Source: Planctomycetota bacterium (lineage in GTDB: Bacteria; Planctomycetota; UBA8742; UBA2392). From it: a stretch of 64,000 nucleotides of DNA. The stretch is taken from the NCBI GenBank assembly GCA_003576915.1, contig QEVF01000004.1, positions 62,001-126,000 on the forward strand, read 5' to 3'. How positions within the stretch are numbered: the stretch's first letter is position 1; the number at the start of each line of letters is the position of its first letter. This document shows, one piece after another, positions 40,010-46,844 of the stretch. The position numbers were made by a program, and so were the translations under genes. The notes beneath the pieces are model-generated. The model made no database searches, was not told the DNA's origin, and worked only from the letters and a program-made list of their open reading frames with translations.

Positions 40010-41575
40010 ATGCGCATGCAGTGGGCCGCCGGCTATGACATCTTCCTGCCCGTGGTGTGGCTTCTGGTTTCAGCCGGCGTCGTCCTCCTGATCGACCTGT
40101 TCACGGAAGAATCCGAGCGCCAGACCATGCCGGTTTTCTTCACGGCCCTGGGTGGCGTGCTGCTCTCATTCGTCTCCCTCAACCCCTATTGGGATGCGCG
40201 GCCCGTCGTGCTCATGCGCGGCGCCATGGTAGTCGACCAGTTCGCGGTCTATCTCATCACCGCCATCCTCACCGGCACGGCGATTTCGATGTTCGCCAGC
40301 ATCTCCTACGTGCGGCGCATCGGCATTTCCCTTACGGACTTCCTCTGCACCCTGCTGCTGGCCGCCAGCGGCATGGTGCTGCTCACGGTCAGCAACGACC
40401 TGATCATGGTCTTCCTCAGCGTTGAACTGCTCAGCTTTGCCGTCTACGTGCTGACCGGTCTCAACGGCCGTTCATCCAAGGGCGCCGAGGGTGCCATGAA
40501 GTATTTCGTCATGGGCGGCCTTGCCAGCGCCGTGATGGTGCTGGGCATGGCCGCGCTTTATGGCGTGACGGGAGAAGTGGCGTTGCGCCCCCTGGGCGAC
40601 AAGCTGGCCCAGCTTTACAGCCAGCCCGACGGCAGCCAATACCTGGCCACCCTGGGCATGGGCGCCATCCTGATTGCGTTTGCTTTCAAGGTGGGCGCCG
40701 TGCCCTTCCATAGCTGGGTGCCGGACGCCTATGAGGGCGCCCCCACCACGGTCACGGGCTTCATGGCCGTGGCGGTGAAGGCTGCCGCGTTCGGAGCCCT
40801 GATTCGGGTCGCTGTGGCCGTGTTCCCCGAAAATGCGGGGCCCGCGGGCTTCGCGGGCGACTTCGGCTGGGCCACTTATGCGCTGTGGTTCCTCTCGGCC
40901 CTGTCCATGATTCTGGGCAACTGGTTTGCCATCTCGCAGCGCAACGTCAAACGCATGCTGGCCTACTCCAGCATCGCCCACTCGGGCTACCTGCTCATGG
41001 GCCTGGCCAGTTCGGGCGGCCGCACGGAGGCCTATGCCGCCATCTTGTTCTATCTGCTGACCTACACCCTGATGACCAGCGGCGCTTTTGCCATGCTGGT
41101 CTATGCCAGCAGCGGCGGTAAAGATGTCGAGGACATCGAAGACTTGCGCGGCCTGGCCTGGAAGAAGCCCGCCGTGGGCATCTGCCTTGCCATTTTCATG
41201 TTCAGCATGGCAGGGATTCCCCTGACCGGCGGCTTCATGGGCAAGTATTTCGTTTTCAGCCAGGCCGTACATGCCGGCGGGCCCTACCTGTCGCTGGCGA
41301 TCATCGGCATCTGCACGAGCATTGTCGGCGCGTACTATTACCTGCGCGTTGTCGCGGTGACCTACTTCCGCGAGGCCGACGACCGTCCCATGCACGGCCG
41401 CGAGGACTGGGGCATCAAGTTCGCTCTTTCCGTCACCGTGTTCGGGACAGTGGCTTTGGGCGTCTTTCCGCAGATGTTCTATGACGGCGCCAAGGCCAGC
41501 GTGGAGCAGCTACGTGTCGAGTCCCCGGTCGTGGAAACCCGCAACGGCCAGACCAGCCAGGTCGTCGAACGTTAG
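40010..41575 (+). CDS. nuoN: NADH-quinone oxidoreductase subunit N
   Basis: 521 residues, about 14 membrane spans, an antiporter-like proton-pumping subunit of complex I. Motifs are NDLIMVFLSVELLSFAVYVL (conserved Glu), KYFVMGGLASAVMVLGMA, FAFKVGAVPFHSWVPDAYEG (Lys), FMAVAVKAAAFGAL (Lys), RNVKRMLAYSSIAHSGYLL and FMFSMAGIPLTGGFMGKY. ATG 40010 has GAGGG upstream, and ATG 40016 is an alternative. The neighbouring nuoL and nuoM are absent, so this is a detached nuoN or a second copy. The stop TAG is the first triplet of repeat copy E. Confidence 0.95.
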   Translation: MRMQWAAGYDIFLPVVWLLVSAGVVLLIDLFTEESERQTMPVFFTALGGVLLSFVSLNPYWDARPVVLMRGAMVVDQFAVYLITAILTGTAISMFASISYVRRIGISLTDFLCTLLLAASGMVLLTVSNDLIMVFLSVELLSFAVYVLTGLNGRSSKGAEGAMKYFVMGGLASAVMVLGMAALYGVTGEVALRPLGDKLAQLYSQPDGSQYLATLGMGAILIAFAFKVGAVPFHSWVPDAYEGAPTTVTGFMAVAVKAAAFGALIRVAVAVFPENAGPAGFAGDFGWATYALWFLSALSMILGNWFAISQRNVKRMLAYSSIAHSGYLLMGLASSGGRTEAYAAILFYLLTYTLMTSGAFAMLVYASSGGKDVEDIEDLRGLAWKKPAVGICLAIFMFSMAGIPLTGGFMGKYFVFSQAVHAGGPYLSLAIIGICTSIVGAYYYLRVVAVTYFREADDRPMHGREDWGIKFALSVTVFGTVALGVFPQMFYDGAKASVEQLRVESPVVETRNGQTSQVVER

Positions 41576-41600
41576 CAGGCCGTAACTCAGCGGCCTGTGG
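41573..41600 (+). repeat. Multi-hairpin repeat, terminal module only (copy E)
   Basis: TAGCAGGCCGTAACTCAGCGG overlaps the nuoN stop. It differs by one base from the terminal hairpin of copy B over its 20-nt core. Confidence 0.55.
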
Positions 41601-41670
41601 GAGCTTGGCGCCGTGGTGCAAGGCGTCCGCTCATCTTCCCAACAACAGTGCCCGGCGGCGCAGGCCAACC

Positions 41671-41676
41671 TACAAT
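41671..41676 (+). promoter_or_regulatory. -10 element of leaderless transcript
   Basis: TACAAT ends 8 nt before the ATG at 41685. No ribosome binding site. Confidence 0.5.
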
Positions 41677-41684
41677 CGCGAGCC

Positions 41685-42305
41685 ATGGGTCTGCTTTCTT
41701 CCATTTTCGGTTCCAAACCCAAGCCAAGGGCCCTGGCCAATACCCAGTCCGCGGCGGCGTCCACGGCCACAGCCACGGATGCCGCGGTGAAGCCCGTCGT
41801 GCAGGTGTCCGCCAGCCCCGCCCTGGCGTCCTCCCAGGCGACCCCGCCGGCCTCGACGCCCAGGCCGGAGTCACCCGCCAGGCCCGCCGAAGGCAAGCCC
41901 GGCGAGGCGCCACGGCCGGCAGAGCTGGTCAAGGCCCAGCCCAAACTCGGCTTCTTTGGCGGCCTGAAGCAGAAGATCAAGGGCGAGGTCGACGAGTACG
42001 TCAATGAGAAGGCCGAAGAAGCCCGCGAAATGGCCGAGGAGTTCCGCGCCGAAACCCTGGCCCAGGTCAAGACTCACGCCTTTGAACTGCTGGATATCAC
42101 CGAGCAGCGCATCGACAAGAAGCTCGCCGAAATCGAGAAAATGCTCGATGAGCGGCTGCAGCAGGAACTGCGCATGCGCCTGCGCGCCATGATCTGGACA
42201 CTGGCCTTCGTGCTGCTGATGGCCATTGTCAGCATCATTTACGTCTGGGCCAAGCAGCAAGCCGGACTCGACAAGGGCGAGGCTGCGCCCTCGTCGCAGC
42301 ACTGA
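41685..42305 (+). CDS. Tail-anchored hypothetical protein with disordered N-terminus
   Basis: 206 residues. The start GLLSSIFGSKPKPRAL resembles an amphipathic membrane-targeting helix. Residues 15-80 are Ala/Pro/Ser/Thr-rich and disordered. A helical charged region at about 85-165 (EVDEYVNEKAEEAREMAEEF) is predicted coiled coil, and one membrane span lies near 171-190 (MIWTLAFVLLMAIVSIIYVW). No family recognised. Followed by a stem-loop that likely ends transcription. Confidence 0.6.
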   Translation: MGLLSSIFGSKPKPRALANTQSAAASTATATDAAVKPVVQVSASPALASSQATPPASTPRPESPARPAEGKPGEAPRPAELVKAQPKLGFFGGLKQKIKGEVDEYVNEKAEEAREMAEEFRAETLAQVKTHAFELLDITEQRIDKKLAEIEKMLDERLQQELRMRLRAMIWTLAFVLLMAIVSIIYVWAKQQAGLDKGEAAPSSQH

Positions 42306-42357
42306 GCGCTTCGGCCACATGGCCGCACTTCCACCTGCGCAACTGCCTTTAAACGCC

Positions 42358-42386
42358 AACGCAGGCCGGGGGGATTGGCCTGCGTT
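42358..42386 (+). terminator. 10-bp stem-loop after the tail-anchored protein gene
   Basis: AACGCAGGCC-9 nt-GGCCTGCGTT, a perfect stem, 52 nt past the stop at 42305. No T-run. Confidence 0.5.
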
Positions 42387-42483
42387 GGGTCGGATGCGTC
42401 CGTGGGTCGGGGGACGGACAGGACGCATCAAAACTTACAACGTATCAGCTCGCGCCATTCTTCCTGAAATCCCGCAGTCAATT

Positions 42484-42735
42484 TCAGGCGGCCCGCGTGG
42501 CGCGGGGCTTGACGCGCACCAGGTGCCTCGGGTCGGCCCAATAGGTCATGGCCAGGCCGTCCTCTTCGCTGGTCTGGACATAGATGCAGTCCGGGCCCAG
42601 TTCCGGCACGTGATCGAGAATGACGCAGGCGCTGCCGAGGTTGACGTCCAGCACGCGATCGCCCAGGTGCAGGCGCTCGCCATAGGCGTCGGAAACCTTC
42701 TCGCGCAACATGCTGCGTGTCAGTGTGATAGTCAT
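42484..42735 (-). CDS. Small hypothetical protein (83 residues)
   Basis: Starts at ATG 42735 with a strong GGGGAGG 8 nt upstream. The sequence (MTITLTRSMLREKVSDAYGE, then LGDRVLDVNLGSACVILDHV) suggests a small soluble beta-rich fold. No family recognised. It is preceded by a roughly 400-nt non-coding stretch whose foot hairpin overlaps the ribosome binding site, so translation may be controlled by RNA structure. Confidence 0.6.
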   Translation of the reverse strand: MTITLTRSMLREKVSDAYGERLHLGDRVLDVNLGSACVILDHVPELGPDCIYVQTSEEDGLAMTYWADPRHLVRVKPRATRAA

Positions 42736-43136
42736 GGCAATATCCTCCCCGCGAAGGCGTGAAACCTTCCTTTGCGGCCGACTCGCGGCCATCTTGTTGT
42801 TTCGGGGTTTCTGGCGGCCGCGCCGGAGTTTCTGGTCCGCTGCGCCCTGCCGCGCCGGCTGTTTCAGTGCCGGCCCCTGTTTAACGTTTCAGCGTCCGTC
42901 AGGTTCTCAAAAATCTGTTCCGCACGCCGAATTGTCTGCTTCTTGTTGGTTCGCGTCCCTTGTCTTGCGTGCTTCTTGGTCCCTGGTTCAAGTGCGGCTG
43001 TCCTGTGGTATGTCCCGTGATTCGCGAAATTCTTTCAGCGATTTCCGTTTTCACTGCGCTGGAGATTCAACCGCGGCCCCGCGTCTGAGTCTGCTACACT
43101 CCCGCGCGACCTTTGGAGCCGTTACAGCTACCGCCC
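42736..43136. other. 401-nt intergenic region, T/pyrimidine-biased, possible structured leader
   Basis: No supported gene. The plus strand is markedly T-rich for this genome (many TTTC, CTTG, TTGT runs). Hairpins include 42749-42777 (CCGCGAAGG/CCTTTGCGG, one G-U), whose foot touches the ribosome binding site of the 83-residue gene, and 42854-42874 (GCCGGC with a 9-nt loop). TACACT at 43095-43100 is a possible -10 for the M16-like gene. The long untranslated sequence could be a leader of the minus-strand gene or a small RNA. Confidence 0.4.
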
Positions 43137-44423
43137 ATGCGCACCACCCGTTACCGAGAGTTCGAGTCCGTCCTGGTGCAACCCGGCGTGCGCCTGCTGG
43201 CCCTGGAGTCGCGCAAGTACAAGACGGTTCGCGCCGACGTGTTCCTGCTCGAACCCCTTTCCCAAAGCAACGCCACCGCCAATGCCCTGCTTTCCTACAT
43301 GCTTCGCGCGGGCACTGAAAACCACCCCACACGCCGCGACCTGGCGCGGGCCGGGGAGGAACTCTTCGGAGCCTCCGTGGGCGTGGGCATCACCCGGTTT
43401 GGCGATTTCCACGCTCTGGCCGGCCACGCGGAGTTCCCCTCCGACCGCTTTCTGCCCAAGGGCGCCCATGAGCTGCAGCACGTGCTCGAACTGCTGGCGG
43501 AAATGCTCACCCGCCCGGCCCTGGCCCCTGACGGCACCTCCCTACGCGACGAGATTCTTACGCAAGAGAAGTTCCAACTCGAACAGGACCTGCGCGGCAT
43601 AGCGGATGAAAAGCCTCAGTTCGCCATGCTGGAGGCCCAAAAACGCATTTATGCCGGCTCGCCGGGCGCCATTTACGAGGGCGGCCGCATTGAAGACCTC
43701 GCCGCCGTTACCGCCCGTTCCCTGCTGGAGCGCCACCGGGCGCTACTGAGTAACGCGCAGGTCATGGCCTTCATCACCGGCCCGGTGACGCCAGCAAGGG
43801 CCCTTTCCGCCATGGCAGGCTCCCTGAAACTTCCAAGGGCGCGCCGCCTTCCTTTTCTGCGCTCACAACGTCTGCCTGATCGCGCGAGCATGGCGCGCGA
43901 CAAGCTTTCTCAGGCCGTGGAGCAGGCCCACCTCGTTCTGGCCTGGTCCGGCGCTCCCGCCTACGGTTCTGCGGACTATCCGGCCGCCCAGATGGCTGAC
44001 GCCCTCTTTGGCGGCCTCTCCGTCTCGCGGCTGTTCAAAGTCGTGCGCGAGGAGCACGGTCTGGCCTATGCCGTCTCCACTCATCTGGCCGGGTCGCGCG
44101 GCGCCCTGATCGGCTATGCCGCCGTCGCTCCAGAGAAGCTCGATTCAGCCGCGCGGCTCATCCACCGAGAGTTGTCGCGGCTGGTGCGGCACGGCTTCTC
44201 GCCAGACGAGTTCGATGCCGCGCGCCACAGTCTGATTGAGGCGCGGCGCTCGCAACTGGACTCCTTGGGGGTGCGGGTGGTGGACACAGTGTTCCAGACG
44301 GTGATGGGATTTGCGCGCAAGCCCGAAACGGAAATCCGGGCCCTGGAGCGGGTGCGGCCTGAGCAGGTTCGCGCGGCCCTGAAGAGCCTCAAGCCCCACA
44401 CGGAGTTTCGCCTGGCGCCCTGA
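43137..44423 (+). CDS. M16-family peptidase-like protein, YfmF type (non-catalytic)
   Basis: 428 residues with two M16 half-repeats. The N-terminal half has LLSYMLRAGTENHPTRRDLA and ELFGASVGVGITRFGDFHAL where active M16 enzymes have HxxEH, so the zinc site is missing, as in Bacillus YfmF. The second half has VVREEHGLAYAVSTHLAG, the arginine-tyrosine region of M16. In Bacillus, YfmF pairs with active YfmH in EF-P modification. No active partner is in this window. ATG 43137 is chosen for homology, although an upstream TTG at 43113 remains possible. Confidence 0.78.
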   Translation: MRTTRYREFESVLVQPGVRLLALESRKYKTVRADVFLLEPLSQSNATANALLSYMLRAGTENHPTRRDLARAGEELFGASVGVGITRFGDFHALAGHAEFPSDRFLPKGAHELQHVLELLAEMLTRPALAPDGTSLRDEILTQEKFQLEQDLRGIADEKPQFAMLEAQKRIYAGSPGAIYEGGRIEDLAAVTARSLLERHRALLSNAQVMAFITGPVTPARALSAMAGSLKLPRARRLPFLRSQRLPDRASMARDKLSQAVEQAHLVLAWSGAPAYGSADYPAAQMADALFGGLSVSRLFKVVREEHGLAYAVSTHLAGSRGALIGYAAVAPEKLDSAARLIHRELSRLVRHGFSPDEFDAARHSLIEARRSQLDSLGVRVVDTVFQTVMGFARKPETEIRALERVRPEQVRAALKSLKPHTEFRLAP

Positions 44424-44440
44424 GCCGCGGCCAAGCCATC

Positions 44441-45340
44441 TCAGGCAATGCGGGGCAAAGCCTCCTTGGCGGGCAGGCGGCCCAGCTTGTCAGGATTTCG
44501 CTGGGCATCGATGCGCGCGATGCGCTCGCCGTCGAAGTCGAACACGATCACGGATGTCGCCTCGCCGTCTTCGTACATGACCAGGGCCGGCCGCTGGTTG
44601 AAGCGCGCGGCACGCAACTCGACGGCGCCATGGGGCATGCGCGAAAGGCCCAGCCAGAAGCGGGCCACGTGCTCACGCCCGCACACGGGCCGCCCGGCGG
44701 CCAGGCGCTTGCCGCCGCCGTCGCCCACGGAGACCGCGTCCTCGGTGAGCAGTCCGATCAGCTCCTGCAGCTCCCCCCGCTGAACGGCGGCCAGAAACCG
44801 CCCCACGAGTTCCTGCTGCTTCTGCGGCGCGGGTGAAAAGCGCGGCGGCGCCTTGAGGTGCTCGCGGGCACGGGCGAGAATCTGCCGGCAGTTGGCCTCG
44901 CTCTTCTCAAGCATGGCTGCAATGTCGGCATACTCGTAATCAAAGACCTCGCGCAGCAGAAACACGGCGCGCTCGACGGGGTTGAGCTTTTCCAGCACCG
45001 TCAGAAAGGCCAGCGTAAGCGACTCCGCCATGATGCTCGGCGCGTCAGCACTGGAGTCTTGACTTGTCAAGAGCGGCTCCGGCAGCCAGGGGCCCACGTA
45101 GGCTTCGCGGCGAACCTTGAGTTCGCGCAGGCGGTCGATGCACAGCCGCGTCGTAACCGTGGTCAGCCAGGCCCGCGGGTTGTCAGGCCTGGCCGCGGCT
45201 GCGTACCTCTGCCAGACATCCTGGACTGCATCTTCGGCGTCACTGACGCTGCCCAGCATTCGGTAGGCCACGCCAAAGACATGGCGGCGATGTTCCTCGA
45301 ATTCCGCGCCGTGATCCATGTCCGGGTTTATAGCTTTCAT
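44441..45340 (-). CDS. ECF41-group RNA polymerase sigma factor with fused regulatory domain
   Basis: 299 residues. Sigma regions 2 and 4 (HVFGVAYRMLGSVSDAEDAV, NPRAWLTTVTTRLCIDRLRE, PVERAVFLLREVFDYEYADI) are followed by a SnoaL-like C-terminal domain. All ECF41 hallmarks are present: GPWLPEPL between the sigma domains, DGGGK near 212 and NPDKL near 285. In this group the fused domain both restrains and assists the sigma factor, and no anti-sigma gene is needed. The ATG overlaps the TGA of the preceding CMD-like gene (ATGA), so the two are coupled. AGGAG precedes the start. Confidence 0.94.
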   Translation of the reverse strand: MKAINPDMDHGAEFEEHRRHVFGVAYRMLGSVSDAEDAVQDVWQRYAAAARPDNPRAWLTTVTTRLCIDRLRELKVRREAYVGPWLPEPLLTSQDSSADAPSIMAESLTLAFLTVLEKLNPVERAVFLLREVFDYEYADIAAMLEKSEANCRQILARAREHLKAPPRFSPAPQKQQELVGRFLAAVQRGELQELIGLLTEDAVSVGDGGGKRLAAGRPVCGREHVARFWLGLSRMPHGAVELRAARFNQRPALVMYEDGEATSVIVFDFDGERIARIDAQRNPDKLGRLPAKEALPRIA

Positions 45341-45915
45341 GCGGCGCTCCTGCTCTTGGCCTCCGGAATATGGCAGAGCGCGCCCTCGCTGAAGCCCTCG
45401 GCCTTCATGCCCAGCGCGTGATTGAACCGCGAGCGCTTGTTCTCCAGCGCCGCAAACTCCGTCAGTTCAATGATCTGCTGATCGGAGAAGTGCGCGCGCA
45501 GCCGCTCAAACAGCGCGTCGCTGACCTCCAGCGGCAGGCGCGTCATGGCCTCCGCATACTCCAGGGCCACGCGCTCGGCCTGCGTGAACAGGCTGCTCTC
45601 GCGCCAGCGGGGCAGGGCCTGCAACTTGGCCGCTTCGGTGCCGCGCTTGAGATTGAGCGACTGGCTGAAGTCCACGCAGAACGGGCAGCCGATAAGCTGC
45701 GCCACGCGCTGCTCCACGAGGCCCTTGAGGGCGCCGCTCAGGGCGCGGGCCTTCTCCAGTTTCAGCTCCAGTGCCGCGTTGGCAGAAAGCACCTGCGGGT
45801 GCAGGCACATCACCCGCAATGGCTCCATCACCCGACCAAACCGCCGCTTCACCATCCAGAACAACAGCCGCTGGTAAAGGCCGCGCGGCTTTCTCACTCC
45901 GTCGATCCGTGCCAT
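45337..45915 (-). CDS. Carboxymuconolactone decarboxylase/AhpD-like protein (COE partner of ECF41)
   Basis: 192 residues with an AhpD-like helical core: VEQRVAQLIGCPFCVDFSQS carries the CxxC redox pair, though the histidine usually four residues after the second Cys is Gln/Ser here. Also HFSDQQIIELTEFAALENKR. ECF41 genes are known to be linked to 'COE' genes (CMD-like, oxidoreductase or epimerase), and this is the CMD-like member. ATG 45915 has GAGGAG 7 nt upstream. It is the first gene of the operon driven by the ECF41-type promoter at 45942-45968. Confidence 0.85.
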   Translation of the reverse strand: MARIDGVRKPRGLYQRLLFWMVKRRFGRVMEPLRVMCLHPQVLSANAALELKLEKARALSGALKGLVEQRVAQLIGCPFCVDFSQSLNLKRGTEAAKLQALPRWRESSLFTQAERVALEYAEAMTRLPLEVSDALFERLRAHFSDQQIIELTEFAALENKRSRFNHALGMKAEGFSEGALCHIPEAKSRSAA

Positions 45916-45941
45916 GGTTGTCTCCTCGTTCCGCCATGATT

Positions 45942-45968
45942 GACGAATCAGCCCGAAGTTCTGTGACA
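45942..45968 (-). promoter_or_regulatory. ECF41-type promoter (TGTCACA-N16-CGTC)
   Basis: Minus-strand TGTCACA (45962-45968), 16-nt spacer, CGTC (45942-45945), 26 nt before the CMD-like ATG. As I recall it, this is the published ECF41 target consensus and spacing, implying autoregulation of the CMD-ECF41 operon. Confidence 0.85.
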
Positions 45969-45973
45969 GCCTC

Positions 45974-46738
45974 TCAGGATTTCGCGTGCACCGGACCCCG
46001 AGCCACCACCCAGTCATAGAGCCAGCGTGGCACCAGCCGCGCCGCCTTCACGGCCAGGGCCATGGGCCAGGGGAAGTTGTAGACCCGTCGGCGCCGCTCC
46101 AGCGCCGTCAGTATCTTGCGGGCCGCCTTGTCGGCACTCATGAGGAAGGGCATGTGAAAGCGGTTTTTGCTCACCAGCGGCGTCTCGATGAACCCGGGAC
46201 ACACCGTAGTGACGTAAACTCCCCGGGGCCGCAGCTCCGCCCGCAGAGCCTCGAGGTGATTGGTGAGATAGGCCTTGCTCGCGCTGTAGGCCCCATTGCC
46301 CGGCAGGCCCAGGTAGCCCGCGAGGCTTGAAATGCCCGCAATCTGGCCGTGGCCACGCGCCAGCATCGCCGGCAACGCGGCATAAACCGTGGCCATGGCC
46401 CCCAGGACGTTGACACCCACAATGTGCTGAACTTCGGCAAATTCAAAGCGATCCGGCCTGACCTCGTAGCCGACGCCCGCATTGGCCACGCACAGATCGA
46501 GGGGGCCCAGCTCGCCGACAATCCTGTCGTGGGCAGCCCTTACGGCGGCCGGATCAGTGACATCGCAGGTCGCCACGCATGTCGGGCTCATGCACTCGGC
46601 GGCAAGGGCACGCAGAGGCTCCTCGCGTCGGGCCACAAGGCCAACCTTGCAGCCTCGCCGCGACAACTCAAGCGCCAGGGCGCGGCCGATGCCGCTGGAG
46701 GCGCCGGTCACGAGCGCCACGGAATAAAGGTAGGCCAA
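45974..46738 (-). CDS. Short-chain dehydrogenase/reductase (SDR)
   Basis: 254-residue NAD(P)-dependent oxidoreductase of the classical SDR type. The cofactor loop is TGASSGIG (11-18), with CDVTDPAAV, NAGVG, ISSLAGYLG (catalytic Ser) and YSASKAY (Tyr and Lys), then VCPGFIETP. A C-terminal hydrophobic segment (FPWPMALAVKAARLVPRWLY) suggests membrane association. The start is TTG 46738, supported by GGGGAG 5 nt upstream and no in-frame ATG before the cofactor loop. It ends 5 nt before the ECF41-type promoter and precedes the CMD-ECF41 pair on the same strand. Substrate unknown. Confidence 0.9.
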   Translation of the reverse strand: MAYLYSVALVTGASSGIGRALALELSRRGCKVGLVARREEPLRALAAECMSPTCVATCDVTDPAAVRAAHDRIVGELGPLDLCVANAGVGYEVRPDRFEFAEVQHIVGVNVLGAMATVYAALPAMLARGHGQIAGISSLAGYLGLPGNGAYSASKAYLTNHLEALRAELRPRGVYVTTVCPGFIETPLVSKNRFHMPFLMSADKAARKILTALERRRRVYNFPWPMALAVKAARLVPRWLYDWVVARGPVHAKS

Positions 46739-46844
46739 GGCAACTCCCCTGTTGATCGGTCTTGATGCAATCTAATGCCGGAATCCATCAGGGGAAACGT
46801 ATGGCTGTGACGCTTAATGGGGCCAGGGGCAGGACCACATACCC

